64,000 nt of DNA from Streptomyces sp. NRRL F-525 (GTDB lineage Bacteria; Actinomycetota; Actinomycetes; Streptomycetales; Streptomycetaceae): NCBI RefSeq assembly GCF_000716605.1, contig NZ_JNXE01000028.1:62001-126000 (forward strand), read 5' to 3'. Shown here in pieces: positions 35,444-44,972 of the stretch (positions are counted from its first letter, which is position 1; every line of letters begins with the position of its first letter). A program made the position numbers and the translations under genes. The notes beneath the pieces were generated by a model that saw only the letters and a list, made by a program, of their open reading frames with translations, made no database searches and was not told the DNA's origin.

Positions 35444-36256
35444 TCAGGCCTTGAGGGCCGCCGTGATCGCCGTGGTGAAGTCGGCCACCGTCATCGGCGC
35501 GTTCGTGCCGTCCGAGCCGGTCAGCGTCTTGCCGTCCATCTTCAGGGTCGGAGTGCCGGTGACCCCGCTCTTGTCGAACGTCGCGGACATGTCCAGCGCC
35601 CACTTGTCGTAGGTGCCCGCCTTCACGGCCTTCTGGAAGGCCGCGTTGTTCTTCAGGGCGGGGACGGTGTTCGCGACCTTGATCAGGTACGCGTCGTCCT
35701 TGAACTTGTCGGTCGTCTCGTCCGGGTGGTACTTCGTCGAGTAGAGCGCGGTCTTGTACTCGAGGAACGCCTCGGGGCTGACGTTCAGCGCGGCGCCCAT
35801 GGCGCTCAGCGCGTTCTTCGAGCCCTCGCCGTTGTCCTTGTTGTCGATGAACGTGGCGCCGACGTACTGGATCTTGAACTTGCCGGCGTCCCAGTCGCTC
35901 TTCACGGTCGAGCCGACGGTCTGCTCGAACTGGGCGCAGATCGGGCAGCGCGGGTCCTCGTACATGACCAGGGTCTTCTTGGCGGTGCTCTTGCCGAGGA
36001 CGACCGTGGTGCCGTTGGTGCCGGTGGTGTTGGCCGGCTTGACGAGCTTGTCGTCCTTCGCCGACTCCCAGTAGGTGGGCTTGTTGTTCTGTACGACGGC
36101 GTAGCCGATGCCGCCGGCTATCGCGAGGACGCCGACGACCGAGGCGGCGACTATGAGTTGCCGCCTGACCTTGGCGCGCTTGGCCTGCTTCTCGCGCTCG
36201 GCGCGCAGCCGCTCACGGGCCGCCGTCTTCGCCGCCGCGCTGTTCCGCTTGCTCAT
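35444..36256 (-). CDS. Membrane-anchored DsbA/thioredoxin-fold protein
   Basis: 270 aa. A highly charged cytoplasmic N-terminus (about 30 residues) and one membrane helix (about residues 33-54) precede an extracytoplasmic DsbA-like domain. The redox motif Cys-Pro-Ile-Cys lies in MYEDPRCPICAQF, and the cis-Pro loop is GVTGTPTLKMDG. It probably oxidises or shuffles disulfides in exported proteins. ATG 36256 follows GGAGAT by 8 nt. Longer in-frame starts only add residues before the basic stretch. The upstream neighbour is an unclassified membrane protein. Confidence 0.92.
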   Translation of the reverse strand: MSKRNSAAAKTAARERLRAEREKQAKRAKVRRQLIVAASVVGVLAIAGGIGYAVVQNNKPTYWESAKDDKLVKPANTTGTNGTTVVLGKSTAKKTLVMYEDPRCPICAQFEQTVGSTVKSDWDAGKFKIQYVGATFIDNKDNGEGSKNALSAMGAALNVSPEAFLEYKTALYSTKYHPDETTDKFKDDAYLIKVANTVPALKNNAAFQKAVKAGTYDKWALDMSATFDKSGVTGTPTLKMDGKTLTGSDGTNAPMTVADFTTAITAALKA

Positions 36257-36342
36257 GTTGGTGATCTCCATATGGGACGCGTACACGTCGTACGCGGAAT
36301 ACGTGTGGGGGACTGATGTGTGCTCAGGTACCTGTGGGGTGT

Positions 36343-37032
36343 TCAGACCGCGAGGAGGACCGAGCACGGCGGTCCACGCCGTCCCAGGGAGTGCACCAGC
36401 AGCCGCTCACGGGCGGTGGCGATGCGGTGCGTGCCGCGCGGCAGCCGGCGGACCGGCGCGGTGCGGCGGCCCGTCACCGCGGCGACGGCCAGGAGCAGCG
36501 GGCGGAAGCCGACCGCCGTGGCCGCGCGCAGCAGTTCGGAGATCGCGCGCTCGCCGCGGCGCAGATAGGCGGCGGCCAGCAGCCCGACACCGATGTGCGC
36601 GCCGAGCAGCAGCCAGGCGGCGGTGGCGTCGGTGTGCGTGAGGAGCGCCGCCGCCTGATGGGGATCGCCGGTCACGCGGGCCAGCGAGGTGCCCACGTCG
36701 CCGCCGCTGCACAGCACGTCCAGGCCGACCGCGCGCAGCGGTCCGGCGACCGGGCCGCCCGCCCTGCCGTAGCAGGCGTGCTGGCCGGTGGTGAAGACCG
36801 TGTCGGCGGCCAGCTCCAGCGGGATCAGGAGGGCGGCGATCCGGCCGAAGCCGCGCTCGCGGCCCGCGAGCGCGTACGCGATGACGAACACGGTGGCGGC
36901 GATCGCCGCCACCGTGCCGAGCGGAAGCGGGGCCCGGGACAGCAGCACGTGCGACGCGGTGCTGAGCGTCACGACCAGTGCCGTGAACAGCGCCGCGCGT
37001 ACGGCCCTGAGCTGGATCCCGGATATGTCCAT
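36343..37032 (-). CDS. Integral membrane protein of unknown function
   Basis: 229 aa with about five hydrophobic segments (near residues 12-32, 38-56, 64-84, 137-160 and 175-190) and a basic, Arg-rich C-terminus. Two cysteines lie in the extracytoplasmic-looking loop (HACYG and VLCSGGD). The family was not recognised. It is 86 nt upstream of the DsbA-like gene on the same strand, so the loop cysteines could be a disulfide substrate or partner (inference). ATG 37032 has no minus-strand Shine-Dalgarno, so the start is uncertain. Base composition is like the neighbours. Confidence 0.65.
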   Translation of the reverse strand: MDISGIQLRAVRAALFTALVVTLSTASHVLLSRAPLPLGTVAAIAATVFVIAYALAGRERGFGRIAALLIPLELAADTVFTTGQHACYGRAGGPVAGPLRAVGLDVLCSGGDVGTSLARVTGDPHQAAALLTHTDATAAWLLLGAHIGVGLLAAAYLRRGERAISELLRAATAVGFRPLLLAVAAVTGRRTAPVRRLPRGTHRIATARERLLVHSLGRRGPPCSVLLAV

Positions 37033-37100
37033 AGCGGAGGAGAGTCTGTCACGTGCTCCGGTAAGGGACCCCTAAAGGGTTCCTGTGAGCGTACGGATGG

Positions 37101-38426
37101 TTACAGACCCGGAATCCGGCCGTTGCGGAACAGGTCGACGAAGGTCTGGTGGTCGGCACGCGCGCGTGCGCCGTAGCTGTGCGCGAAGTCGACGAGCACG
37201 CCCGCGAAGCCGTCCTCGTCGGCCGCGATCGCCGCGTCGATGGCCCGCTCCGTGGAGAACGGCACCAGGGACTCGCCGGACTGGTCGTCGGCCGCCGCGT
37301 GCATCGTCGCCGTGGCCCGCCCGAGGTCGGCGACGACGGCGGCGATCTCCTCCGGGTCGTCGATGTCGCTCCAGTCCAGGTCCACCGCGTACGGCGACAC
37401 CTCGGCGACCAGCTGCCCGGTCCCGCCCAGCTCGGTCCAGCCCAGCCACGGGTCCGCGTGCGCCTGGAGGGCGCGCTGGGAGATCACCGTGCGGTGGCCC
37501 TCGTGCTGGAAGTAGTCCCGGATCGCCGCGTCCGTGATGTGCCGCGAGACGGCCGGCGTCTGGGCCTGCTTGATGTAGATCACCACATCGTTCTCCAGGG
37601 CGTCGCTGTTGCCCTCCAGGAGGATGTTGTACGACGGCAGCCCGGCCGAGCCGATGCCGATGCCCCGGCGGCCGACGACGTCCTTCACGCGGTACGAGTC
37701 CGGGCGGTCCAGGGAGGACTCCGGGAGCGTCTCCAGGTAGCCGTCGAAGGCGGCGAGGACCTTGTACCGGGTCGCCGCGTCCAGCTCGATGGAGCCGCCG
37801 CCCGACGCGAACCGGCGCTCGAAGTCACGGATCTCCGTCATCGAGTCCAGCAGCTCGAAGCGGGTCAGCGAGCGGGCCGTGCGCAGCGCGCCCAGCAGCG
37901 GGCCGTCGGCCGTGTCCAGCGTGAACGGCGGCACCTCGTCGCTCTTCGCGCCGGTCGCCAGCGCGTGGATCCGCTCGCGGTACGCGCCCGCGTAGACCTG
38001 CACCAGCTCGGTGATCTGCTCGTCACTGAGCGCCTTCGCGTACCCGATCAGCGCCACGGAGGCGGCGAAGCGCTTGAGGTCCCAGGTGAAGGGGCCGACG
38101 TAGGCCTCGTCGAAGTCGTTGACGTTGAAGACCAGCCGGCCGTTCGAGTCCATGTACGTGCCGAAGTTCTCGGCGTGCAGGTCGCCGTGGATCCACACGC
38201 GCGAGGTGCGGTCGTCCAGGTACGGGCCGCCCCGCTTCTCGGCGTCCAGGTCGTGGTAGAAGAGGCACGCCGTGCCCCGGTAGAACGCGAACGCCGAGGC
38301 TGCCATCTTCCGGAACTTCACGCGGAACGCGGCCGGGTCGGCGGCCAGGAGCTCGCCGAAGGCGGTGTCGAAGACGGCAAGGATCTCCTCGCCGCGGTGC
38401 TCGTCGTTGAGCTGCGGAACCGACAT
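37101..38426 (-). CDS. DUF2252 family protein
   Basis: 441 aa. DUF2252 features include FRKMAASAFAFYRGTACLFYH, WIHGDLHAENFGTYMDS and FNVNDFDEAYVGPFTWDLKR, followed by IGIGSAGLPSYNILLEG. The HGDLHAEN and NDFDEA pair resembles the catalytic and metal-binding loops of aminoglycoside-phosphotransferase/kinase-like folds, so a small-molecule or protein kinase activity is possible but unproven. ATG 38426 follows AGGAGG. A longer frame to 38462 adds 12 basic residues. It is divergent from dnaE. Confidence 0.88.
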   Translation of the reverse strand: MSVPQLNDEHRGEEILAVFDTAFGELLAADPAAFRVKFRKMAASAFAFYRGTACLFYHDLDAEKRGGPYLDDRTSRVWIHGDLHAENFGTYMDSNGRLVFNVNDFDEAYVGPFTWDLKRFAASVALIGYAKALSDEQITELVQVYAGAYRERIHALATGAKSDEVPPFTLDTADGPLLGALRTARSLTRFELLDSMTEIRDFERRFASGGGSIELDAATRYKVLAAFDGYLETLPESSLDRPDSYRVKDVVGRRGIGIGSAGLPSYNILLEGNSDALENDVVIYIKQAQTPAVSRHITDAAIRDYFQHEGHRTVISQRALQAHADPWLGWTELGGTGQLVAEVSPYAVDLDWSDIDDPEEIAAVVADLGRATATMHAAADDQSGESLVPFSTERAIDAAIAADEDGFAGVLVDFAHSYGARARADHQTFVDLFRNGRIPGL

Positions 38427-38613
38427 CGCTCTGTGCCTCCTGGTACGGGTGGTACGTGACATGTGACGGGTCTGTCGTCACTTTCCAACGCTTGAAGGTA
38501 CGCGGGAGTGCCCGCCATGTGTCAGTGGTCAGGCATAGGATTCGGTCTCGTCCCCCCAGACCGTCCGCCGCACTTTGTCGATCGTTTCCCCTGTTATCCC
38601 TGGAGGCCAAGCC

Positions 38614-41600
38614 GTGTCAAAGCCGCCGTTCACGCACCTGCATGTCCACACCCAGTACTCGCTCCTGGACGGTGCCGCGCGGCTGAAGGACATGTTCGAC
38701 GCGTGCAACGAGATGGGCATGACCCATATCGCGATGTCCGACCACGGCAACCTGCACGGGGCCTACGACTTCTTCCACACGGCGAAGAAGGCGGGCGTCA
38801 CCCCGATCATCGGCATCGAGGCGTACGTCGCCCCCGAGTCGCGGCGCAACAAGCGCAAGATCCAGTGGGGCCAGCCGCACCAGAAGCGCGACGACGTGTC
38901 CGGTTCCGGTGGTTACACCCACAAGACGATCTGGGCGGCGAACAAGACGGGCCTGCACAACCTCTTCAAGCTGTCCTCGGACGCGTACGCCGAGGGCTGG
39001 CTCCAGAAGTGGCCGCGCATGGACAAGGAGACCATCTCCCAGTGGTCCGAGGGGCTCATCGCCTCCACCGGCTGCCCCTCCGGCGAGCTCCAGACCCGGC
39101 TGCGCCTGGGCCAGTACGACGAGGCCCTGAAGGCGGCGGCCGAGTACCAGGACATCTTCGGCAAGGACCGTTACTTCCTGGAGCTGATGGACCACGGCAT
39201 CGAGATCGAACACCGGGTCCGTGACGGCCTGTTGGACATCGGCAAGAAGCTCGGCATCCCGCCCCTGGTGACGAACGACTCGCACTACACGTACGCCCAC
39301 GAGTCGGTCGCGCACGACGCCCTGCTCTGCATCCAGACCGGCAAGAACCTCTCCGACCCGGACCGCTTCCGCTTCGACGGCACCGGCTACTACCTGAAGT
39401 CCACCGACGAGATGTACGCCGTCGACTCCTCGGACGCCTGGCAGGAGGGCTGCCGCAACACCCTCCTGGTCGCCGAACAGATCGACACCTCCGGCATGTT
39501 CGAGGCCAAGAACCTCATGCCCAAGTTCGACATCCCGGACGGGTTCACCGAGGTCACCTGGTTCAAGGAGGAGGTGCGCCGGGGCATGGAGCGCCGTTTC
39601 CCGAACGGCATCCCCGACGACCGCCAGAAGCAGGCGGACTACGAGATGGACGTCATCATCCAGATGGGGTTCCCGGGCTACTTCCTCGTCGTCGCCGACT
39701 TCATCATGTGGGCGAAGAACAACGGCATCGCGGTCGGCCCCGGCCGTGGTTCCGCGGCCGGTTCGATCGTCGCGTACGCCATGGGCATCACCGACCTCGA
39801 CCCGATCCCGCACGGCCTGATCTTCGAGCGGTTCCTGAACCCCGAGCGCGTCTCCATGCCCGATGTCGACATCGACTTCGACGAGCGTCGGCGCGTCGAG
39901 GTGATCCGGTACGTGACGGAGAAGTACGGCGCCGACAAGGTCGCCATGATCGGCACCTACGGCAAGATCAAGGCCAAGAACGCCATCAAGGACTCCGCGC
40001 GCGTGCTGGGCTACCCGTACGCGATGGGCGACCGGCTCACCAAGGCGATGCCCGCCGACGTCCTCGGCAAGGGCATCGACCTCTCCGGCATCACCGACCC
40101 CAAGCACCCCCGCTACGGCGAGGCGGGCGAGATCCGCGGGATGTACGAGAACGAGCCGGACGTCAAGAAGGTCATCGACACCGCCAAGGGCGTCGAGGGC
40201 CTGGTCCGGCAGATGGGCGTGCACGCGGCCGGCGTCATCATGTCCAGCGAGCCCATCGTCGACCACGCCCCGGTGTGGGTCCGCCACACGGACGGCGTGA
40301 CCATCACGCAGTGGGACTACCCGCAGTGCGAGTCGCTCGGCCTGCTGAAGATGGACTTCCTGGGCCTGCGCAACCTCACGATCATGGACGACGCCATCAA
40401 GATGGTGAAGTCCAACAAGGGCATCGACCTGGAGATGCTCGCCCTCCCGCTCGACGACCCCAAGACCTTCGAACTGCTCTGCCGCGGCGACACGTTGGGC
40501 GTCTTCCAGTTCGACGGCGGCCCGATGCGCTCGCTGCTGCGCCAGATGCAGCCCGACAACTTCGAGGACATCTCCGCCGTGTCGGCCCTGTACCGCCCGG
40601 GCCCGATGGGCATGAACTCGCACATCAACTACGCCGAGCGCAAGAACAAGCGCCAGGAGATCACCCCGATCCACAAGGAGCTGGAGGAGCCCCTCGAGGA
40701 GGTCCTCGCGGTGACCTACGGCCTGATCGTGTACCAGGAGCAGGTGCAGAAGGCCGCCCAGATCGTCGCCGGTTACTCGCTCGGCGAGGCCGACATCCTG
40801 CGCCGCGTGATGGGCAAGAAGAAGCCCGACGAGCTGGCGAAGAACTTCACCATCTTCCAGGCGGGCGCCAAGAAGAACGGCTACAGCGACGAGGCGATCC
40901 AGGGCCTGTGGGACGTCCTGGTCCCCTTCGCGGGCTACGCGTTCAACAAGGCGCACTCCGCCGCGTACGGCCTGGTCTCGTACTGGACCGCCTACCTGAA
41001 GGCCAACTACCCGGCCGAGTACATGGCGGCGCTGCTCACCTCGGTCAAGGACGACAAGGACAAGTCCGCGATCTACCTGAACGAGTGCCGCCGCATGAAG
41101 ATCAAGGTGCTCCCGCCGAACGTCAACGAGTCGGTGCACAACTTCGCCGCCCAGGGCGACGACGTGATCCTCTTCGGCCTGGAGGCCGTGCGCAACGTCG
41201 GTACGAACGTGGTGGATTCGATCATCCGGTCCCGCAAGGCGAAGGGGAAGTACGGCTCGTTCCCCGACTACCTGGACAAGGTCGAGGCCGCCGCCTGCAA
41301 CAAGCGGACCACCGAATCCCTCATCAAGGCCGGGGCGTTCGACACCCTGGGGCACACCCGCAAGGGCCTCACCGCGCACTTCGAGCCGATGATCGACAAC
41401 GTGGTGGCGGTCAAGCGCAAGGAGGCCGAGGGGCAGTTCGACCTCTTCGGGGGCATGGGCGAGGAGGACACCAGCGAGCCCGGCTTCGGACTCGACGTGG
41501 AGTTCACCACCGACGAGTGGGAGAAGACGTATCTCCTCGCCCAGGAGCGGGAGATGCTCGGTCTGTACGTCTCCGACCACCCGCTCTTCGGCCTGGAGCA

Positions 41601-42153
41601 CGTGCTGTCCGACAAGGCCGACGCGGGCATCGCCCAGCTCACCGGAGGTGAGCACGGGGACGGCGCGGTCGTCACCATCGGCGGCATCATCTCGGGCCTC
41701 CAGCGCAAGATGACCAAGCAGGGCAACGCCTGGGCGATCGCCACCGTCGAGGACCTCGCGGGCTCCATCGAGTGCATGTTCTTCCCGGCGTCCTACCAGC
41801 TGGTGTCGACCCAACTCGTCGAGGACACCATCGTGTTCGTCAAGGGCCGCCTCGACAAGCGCGAGGACGTGCCGCGCCTGGTCGCGATGGAGATGCAGGT
41901 CCCGGACGTGTCGAACGTGGGCACCAACGCGCCCGTGATCCTCACCATCCCGGCGACCCGGGTCACTCCGCCGATGGTCAGCAGGCTCGGTGAGATCCTC
42001 AGCCACCACCGGGGCGACAGCGAGGTCCGCATCAAGCTCCAGGGCCCGACCAAGACCACGATCCTGCGTCTGGACAAGCACCGGGTGAAGCCCGACCCGG
42101 CGCTGTTCGGCGACTTGAAGGTGCTGCTCGGCGCGGCCTGCCTGGCGGGCTAG
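38614..42153 (+). CDS. dnaE: DNA polymerase III alpha subunit
   Basis: 1179 aa, full-length DnaE1 type. The N-terminal PHP domain begins HLHVHTQYSLLDG, and GNLHGAYDFF follows. The polymerase core has GPGRGSAAGSIVAYAMGITD and the catalytic PDVDIDFDERRR with Asp417 and Asp419. IYQEQV-type helix-hairpin-helix and C-terminal OB-fold segments (VVTIGGIISGLQRKMTKQGN) complete it. It is the replicative polymerase. GTG 38614 follows TGGAGG by 7 nt. An open TTG 13 codons upstream lacks a ribosome site. A strong hairpin follows the stop. Confidence 0.98.
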   Translation: MSKPPFTHLHVHTQYSLLDGAARLKDMFDACNEMGMTHIAMSDHGNLHGAYDFFHTAKKAGVTPIIGIEAYVAPESRRNKRKIQWGQPHQKRDDVSGSGGYTHKTIWAANKTGLHNLFKLSSDAYAEGWLQKWPRMDKETISQWSEGLIASTGCPSGELQTRLRLGQYDEALKAAAEYQDIFGKDRYFLELMDHGIEIEHRVRDGLLDIGKKLGIPPLVTNDSHYTYAHESVAHDALLCIQTGKNLSDPDRFRFDGTGYYLKSTDEMYAVDSSDAWQEGCRNTLLVAEQIDTSGMFEAKNLMPKFDIPDGFTEVTWFKEEVRRGMERRFPNGIPDDRQKQADYEMDVIIQMGFPGYFLVVADFIMWAKNNGIAVGPGRGSAAGSIVAYAMGITDLDPIPHGLIFERFLNPERVSMPDVDIDFDERRRVEVIRYVTEKYGADKVAMIGTYGKIKAKNAIKDSARVLGYPYAMGDRLTKAMPADVLGKGIDLSGITDPKHPRYGEAGEIRGMYENEPDVKKVIDTAKGVEGLVRQMGVHAAGVIMSSEPIVDHAPVWVRHTDGVTITQWDYPQCESLGLLKMDFLGLRNLTIMDDAIKMVKSNKGIDLEMLALPLDDPKTFELLCRGDTLGVFQFDGGPMRSLLRQMQPDNFEDISAVSALYRPGPMGMNSHINYAERKNKRQEITPIHKELEEPLEEVLAVTYGLIVYQEQVQKAAQIVAGYSLGEADILRRVMGKKKPDELAKNFTIFQAGAKKNGYSDEAIQGLWDVLVPFAGYAFNKAHSAAYGLVSYWTAYLKANYPAEYMAALLTSVKDDKDKSAIYLNECRRMKIKVLPPNVNESVHNFAAQGDDVILFGLEAVRNVGTNVVDSIIRSRKAKGKYGSFPDYLDKVEAAACNKRTTESLIKAGAFDTLGHTRKGLTAHFEPMIDNVVAVKRKEAEGQFDLFGGMGEEDTSEPGFGLDVEFTTDEWEKTYLLAQEREMLGLYVSDHPLFGLEHVLSDKADAGIAQLTGGEHGDGAVVTIGGIISGLQRKMTKQGNAWAIATVEDLAGSIECMFFPASYQLVSTQLVEDTIVFVKGRLDKREDVPRLVAMEMQVPDVSNVGTNAPVILTIPATRVTPPMVSRLGEILSHHRGDSEVRIKLQGPTKTTILRLDKHRVKPDPALFGDLKVLLGAACLAG

Positions 42154-42173
42154 CAACAGGCGTACGGACAGGA

Positions 42174-42209
42174 CTGAGGGGCGCATCCGCCAACGGATGC
42201 GCCCCTCAG
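42174..42209 (+). terminator. Terminator hairpin after dnaE
   Basis: A perfect 16-bp stem (42174-42189 with 42194-42209) closed by CCAA, 20 nt past the dnaE stop. No strong U-run. It lies between dnaE and the convergent 54-aa gene and may serve both. Confidence 0.85.
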
Positions 42210-42235
42210 TCGTTCAACAACCCTTAAAGCAGGCC

Positions 42236-42400
42236 TCAGTTGTGACCGAAGCGCTTCTGCTTGCCCTTGCGGGCCATGTCGCTCGGCGTCGCCTGGGATA
42301 TGCGCTGTTCGGCCTGTGCCTCCATCGAGGACGACGTGGCCTGCTCCTGGGCGCGCTCGGACTGCGGCTGCTTGCGGTCACGGTGCTTGTTCTTGGCCAT
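42236..42400 (-). CDS. Small basic protein, 54 aa
   Basis: A 54-aa hydrophilic protein beginning MAKNKHRDRKQPQSERAQEQ and ending MARKGKQKRFGHN. Both ends are Lys/Arg-rich and the middle is Glu/Gln/Ser-rich, so it is probably disordered or helical. ATG 42400 follows AGGAGG by 9 nt, a strong ribosome site, and codon use follows the genome bias, so I regard it as real. It converges on dnaE and diverges from the NYN gene. The function is unknown; nucleic-acid binding is a guess from charge. Confidence 0.8.
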   Translation of the reverse strand: MAKNKHRDRKQPQSERAQEQATSSSMEAQAEQRISQATPSDMARKGKQKRFGHN

Positions 42401-42624
42401 GGTGATCTGCCTCCTGAGGGGGATCTAGGGGCCAGGGCCGCGACCAGATTCACATAGCCTGACGAAGAACGCATTTCGGATAATTACCGTGTGTGACATG
42501 GTTGGTGCGAGAGAGCAGCCCCGAAACGCCACGCCGAAGATCGAGTTCGGGCCGTTAACCCCTGCGCGGTCGGGCAGACTCGAAGCAAGCCCGAAGTGAA
42601 CCGACCGGGAAGAGGGTGAGTCGC
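42401..42624. other. Divergent intergenic region upstream of the NYN gene
   Basis: 224 nt between the divergent 54-aa gene and the NYN-domain gene. It is relatively A+T-rich around 42470-42500 (CGGATAATTACCG), likely promoter territory for one or both. No confident hexamer pair, repeat or further gene was found. Confidence 0.4.
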
Positions 42625-43848
42625 GTGGACCGCTGCATCGTCCTGGTGGACGCCGGGTATCTGCTGGGGGCCGCTGCGAGTCTCCTCGCCGGAGAACCCT
42701 CGCGTTCCAGGATCACCGTCGATCACGCCGCCCTCATCCAGGGCCTGCGCGAGCGCGCCGAGTCCGACACCGAACGACCCCTGCTGCGCATCTACTGGTT
42801 CGACGGCGCCCCCGACCGCGTCCCCCAGCCCGAGCACCGCAGGCTCCGCGTGATGCCCCGCGTGACCGTCCGCCTCGGCGCCCTGACCCGCAGCGACGGC
42901 CGCTGGGCGCAGAAGGGCGTCGACGCCGCCATGCACGCCGAGCTGACCGAGCTGGCCCGCAACCGCGCCTGCTCCGACGTCGTCCTCGTCACCGGCGACG
43001 GCGACCTGCTGCCGGGCATGATGGCCGCCAAGGAGCACGGCGTCGCCGTACACCTGTGGGCCGTGCAGGCCGCGGACGGGGACTACAACCAGTCCGAGGA
43101 CCTGGTCGCCGAGGCCGACGAGCGGCGGGTGCTGGACCGGACCTGGATCACCAAGGCCGTACGGGCGAAGGATCTCGGCGGGGTGTGCGCGCCGCCACCC
43201 GTGCCGCGGCCGGAGATCGCCGCGATCCTGTCCGCGCCGCTGCCCGAGTCCGCGCCGGCCGCGCGTGAGCGGCCGGCCGAGGAGAGCGAGCACGCGACCG
43301 CCGCGGCCGGATCCGAGAACGGCTCGCAGGAGCGGGTGCCCGCGCCCAAGGGCGTGCCCACCCCGAAGGACCTGGCGAGCTTGAAGGCCCCCGGTGCCGC
43401 CGCGCCGGCGCAGCAGCCCGCGAGCGCGACCCTGCGCTGGTCCTCCGACAAAGGGTGGGTCGACCGGCCGGGCGGCGCCGCCGAGCCGCCCGAGGTCGCC
43501 TCGATGCCGACGCTCGCGCAGCTGACCACCGCCGAGCAGCGTTGGGCCGACCGCGAGGAGGACATCACCACGGTCGGCGGCGACCCCTACGAAGTGGGCC
43601 AGGTCTTCGCCCGCCGCTGGATGGGCCGCCTCGGCGACCACGGCAGCCACCTGCAGAAGCTGTCCGGGATGTACCCCCGCGTCCCGCACCGCATCGACGG
43701 TGAACTCCTGCGCTACGCCGCCCGGTTCGGCCTCCTCGCGCACAAGGACGACCAGATCGACGAGCACGACCGGTACGCGATCCGGGCCGGTTTCTGGCGC
43801 GAGATCGACGTACGGACGGCCGCGGAGCACGCGCCCGCCGGGGAGTGA
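42625..43848 (+). CDS. NYN (PIN-like) domain protein, putative RNase
   Basis: 407 aa from GTG 42625 behind AGAGGG. The N-terminal NYN/PIN-like domain has the expected acidic residues: CIVLVDAGYLLG, WFDGAPD, and VLVTGDGDLLPGM. An Ala/Pro-rich linker (about 195-290) and a C-terminal helical domain (about 300-400, RWADREEDI to HDRYAIRAGFWREID) follow. NYN domains are metal-dependent nucleases acting on RNA. The C-terminal part may recognise substrate or partner. The GTG at 42616 overlaps the ribosome site and is less likely. Cytosolic; stand-alone gene. Confidence 0.85.
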   Translation: MDRCIVLVDAGYLLGAAASLLAGEPSRSRITVDHAALIQGLRERAESDTERPLLRIYWFDGAPDRVPQPEHRRLRVMPRVTVRLGALTRSDGRWAQKGVDAAMHAELTELARNRACSDVVLVTGDGDLLPGMMAAKEHGVAVHLWAVQAADGDYNQSEDLVAEADERRVLDRTWITKAVRAKDLGGVCAPPPVPRPEIAAILSAPLPESAPAARERPAEESEHATAAAGSENGSQERVPAPKGVPTPKDLASLKAPGAAAPAQQPASATLRWSSDKGWVDRPGGAAEPPEVASMPTLAQLTTAEQRWADREEDITTVGGDPYEVGQVFARRWMGRLGDHGSHLQKLSGMYPRVPHRIDGELLRYAARFGLLAHKDDQIDEHDRYAIRAGFWREIDVRTAAEHAPAGE

Positions 43849-43955
43849 GCGCAGCCGGCCGGGCCGCGCGGTGGCGGGACGGCTTTACCGGCGATTGTGC
43901 CGTTCTCGACCGACCCGCGAACGGGCGGGGCTCCCGGACCCCGTAGTCTCGTCCC

Positions 43956-44972
43956 GTGAGTACGCGCGCGGGACAGGCACTTCGACACGGTGATGATGTC
44001 GTGTGTGCGGTGCGCGGGCTCAGCAAGACCTATCCGGCGGTGCGCGGACGGCGCGGTGCGCCGGGAACCCCCGAGGTGCGGGCCACCGACGACGTGACCC
44101 TCGACATCCGCCGGGGCGAGATCTTCGGACTGCTCGGCCCGAACGGCGCCGGCAAGTCCACCCTCGTACGCCAGCTGACCGGGCTCATGCGGCCCGACGC
44201 CGGCAGCGTCGAGATCCTCGGCCACGACATCGTCCGCCACCCCGAGCGGGCCGCGCGGATCCTCGCCTACCTCGGCCAGGAGTCCTCCGCCCTCGACGAA
44301 CTCACCGTGTCGCTCGCCGCCGAGACCACCGCCCGGCTGCGCGGCCTGGAGCTGCGCGAGGCGCGGGCCGAACGGGACGCCGTACTGGACGAGTTGGGGC
44401 TTACGGCCATTGCCGGGCGGCCGCTGAAGAAGCTGTCCGGTGGGCAGCGGCGGCTGGCGTGTGTCGCCGCCGCGCTGGTCGGGGAGCGGCCGCTGCTGGT
44501 GCTCGACGAGCCGACCACCGGGATGGATCCGGTGGCGCGCAGGGCCGTGTGGTCCGCCGTCGACCGGCGCCGGGCCGAGCGCGGGTCCACCGTGCTGCTC
44601 GTCACCCACAACGTCATCGAGGCCGAGACGGTCCTCGACCGGGTCGCCGTCCTCGACCAGGGCAAGGTCATCGCCTGCGACACCCCCGCCGGGCTCAAGG
44701 AACAGGTCGCGGGCGAGGTGCGGGTCGAGCTGGTGTGGCGGGAGAAGCCGCCGCTGGACGTCCCGGAGGTCGCCGCGCTGCGGGACCGGGCCGTCGAGTC
44801 CGGCCGCCGCTGGACGCTGCGGCTGGCCCCCGAGGAGGCCCGGGTGGCCGTCGCCACGGTGACCGGCGGGGCGGCCTTCGCGGCCCTCGACGACTTCACG
44901 CTGGCCACGCCCAGCCTGGAGGACGTGTATCTGACGCTGGGCGGGAACGCGCAGGGGCTGGTGAAGGCATGA
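43956..44972 (+). CDS. ABC transporter ATP-binding protein
   Basis: 338 aa. Walker A is GPNGAGKST, the Q-loop region is YLGQESSALDELT, the signature is KKLSGGQRRLA and Walker B with the catalytic Glu is LLVLDEPTTGMD; the H-loop is LLVTHNV. The C-terminal 100 residues form the regulatory extension common in DrrA-like exporters. It pairs with the permease at 45067 through a 33-codon ORF. GTG 43956 has TAGTCT exactly 6 nt upstream and no ribosome site, so the mRNA may be leaderless. The substrate is unknown; drug or lipid export is inferred. Confidence 0.93.
   Translation: MSTRAGQALRHGDDVVCAVRGLSKTYPAVRGRRGAPGTPEVRATDDVTLDIRRGEIFGLLGPNGAGKSTLVRQLTGLMRPDAGSVEILGHDIVRHPERAARILAYLGQESSALDELTVSLAAETTARLRGLELREARAERDAVLDELGLTAIAGRPLKKLSGGQRRLACVAAALVGERPLLVLDEPTTGMDPVARRAVWSAVDRRRAERGSTVLLVTHNVIEAETVLDRVAVLDQGKVIACDTPAGLKEQVAGEVRVELVWREKPPLDVPEVAALRDRAVESGRRWTLRLAPEEARVAVATVTGGAAFAALDDFTLATPSLEDVYLTLGGNAQGLVKA

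Noticed and set aside
38640..38652. DnaA-box-like ATGTCCACA in the dnaE start region
   Set aside because: One mismatch to the consensus and inside coding sequence for the conserved HLHVHTQ motif, so codon constraint explains it.
38617..42186. 1189-aa minus-strand open frame opposite dnaE
   Set aside because: Same artefact: antisense to a clear DnaE gene, His/Val/Leu-rich without recognisable motifs.
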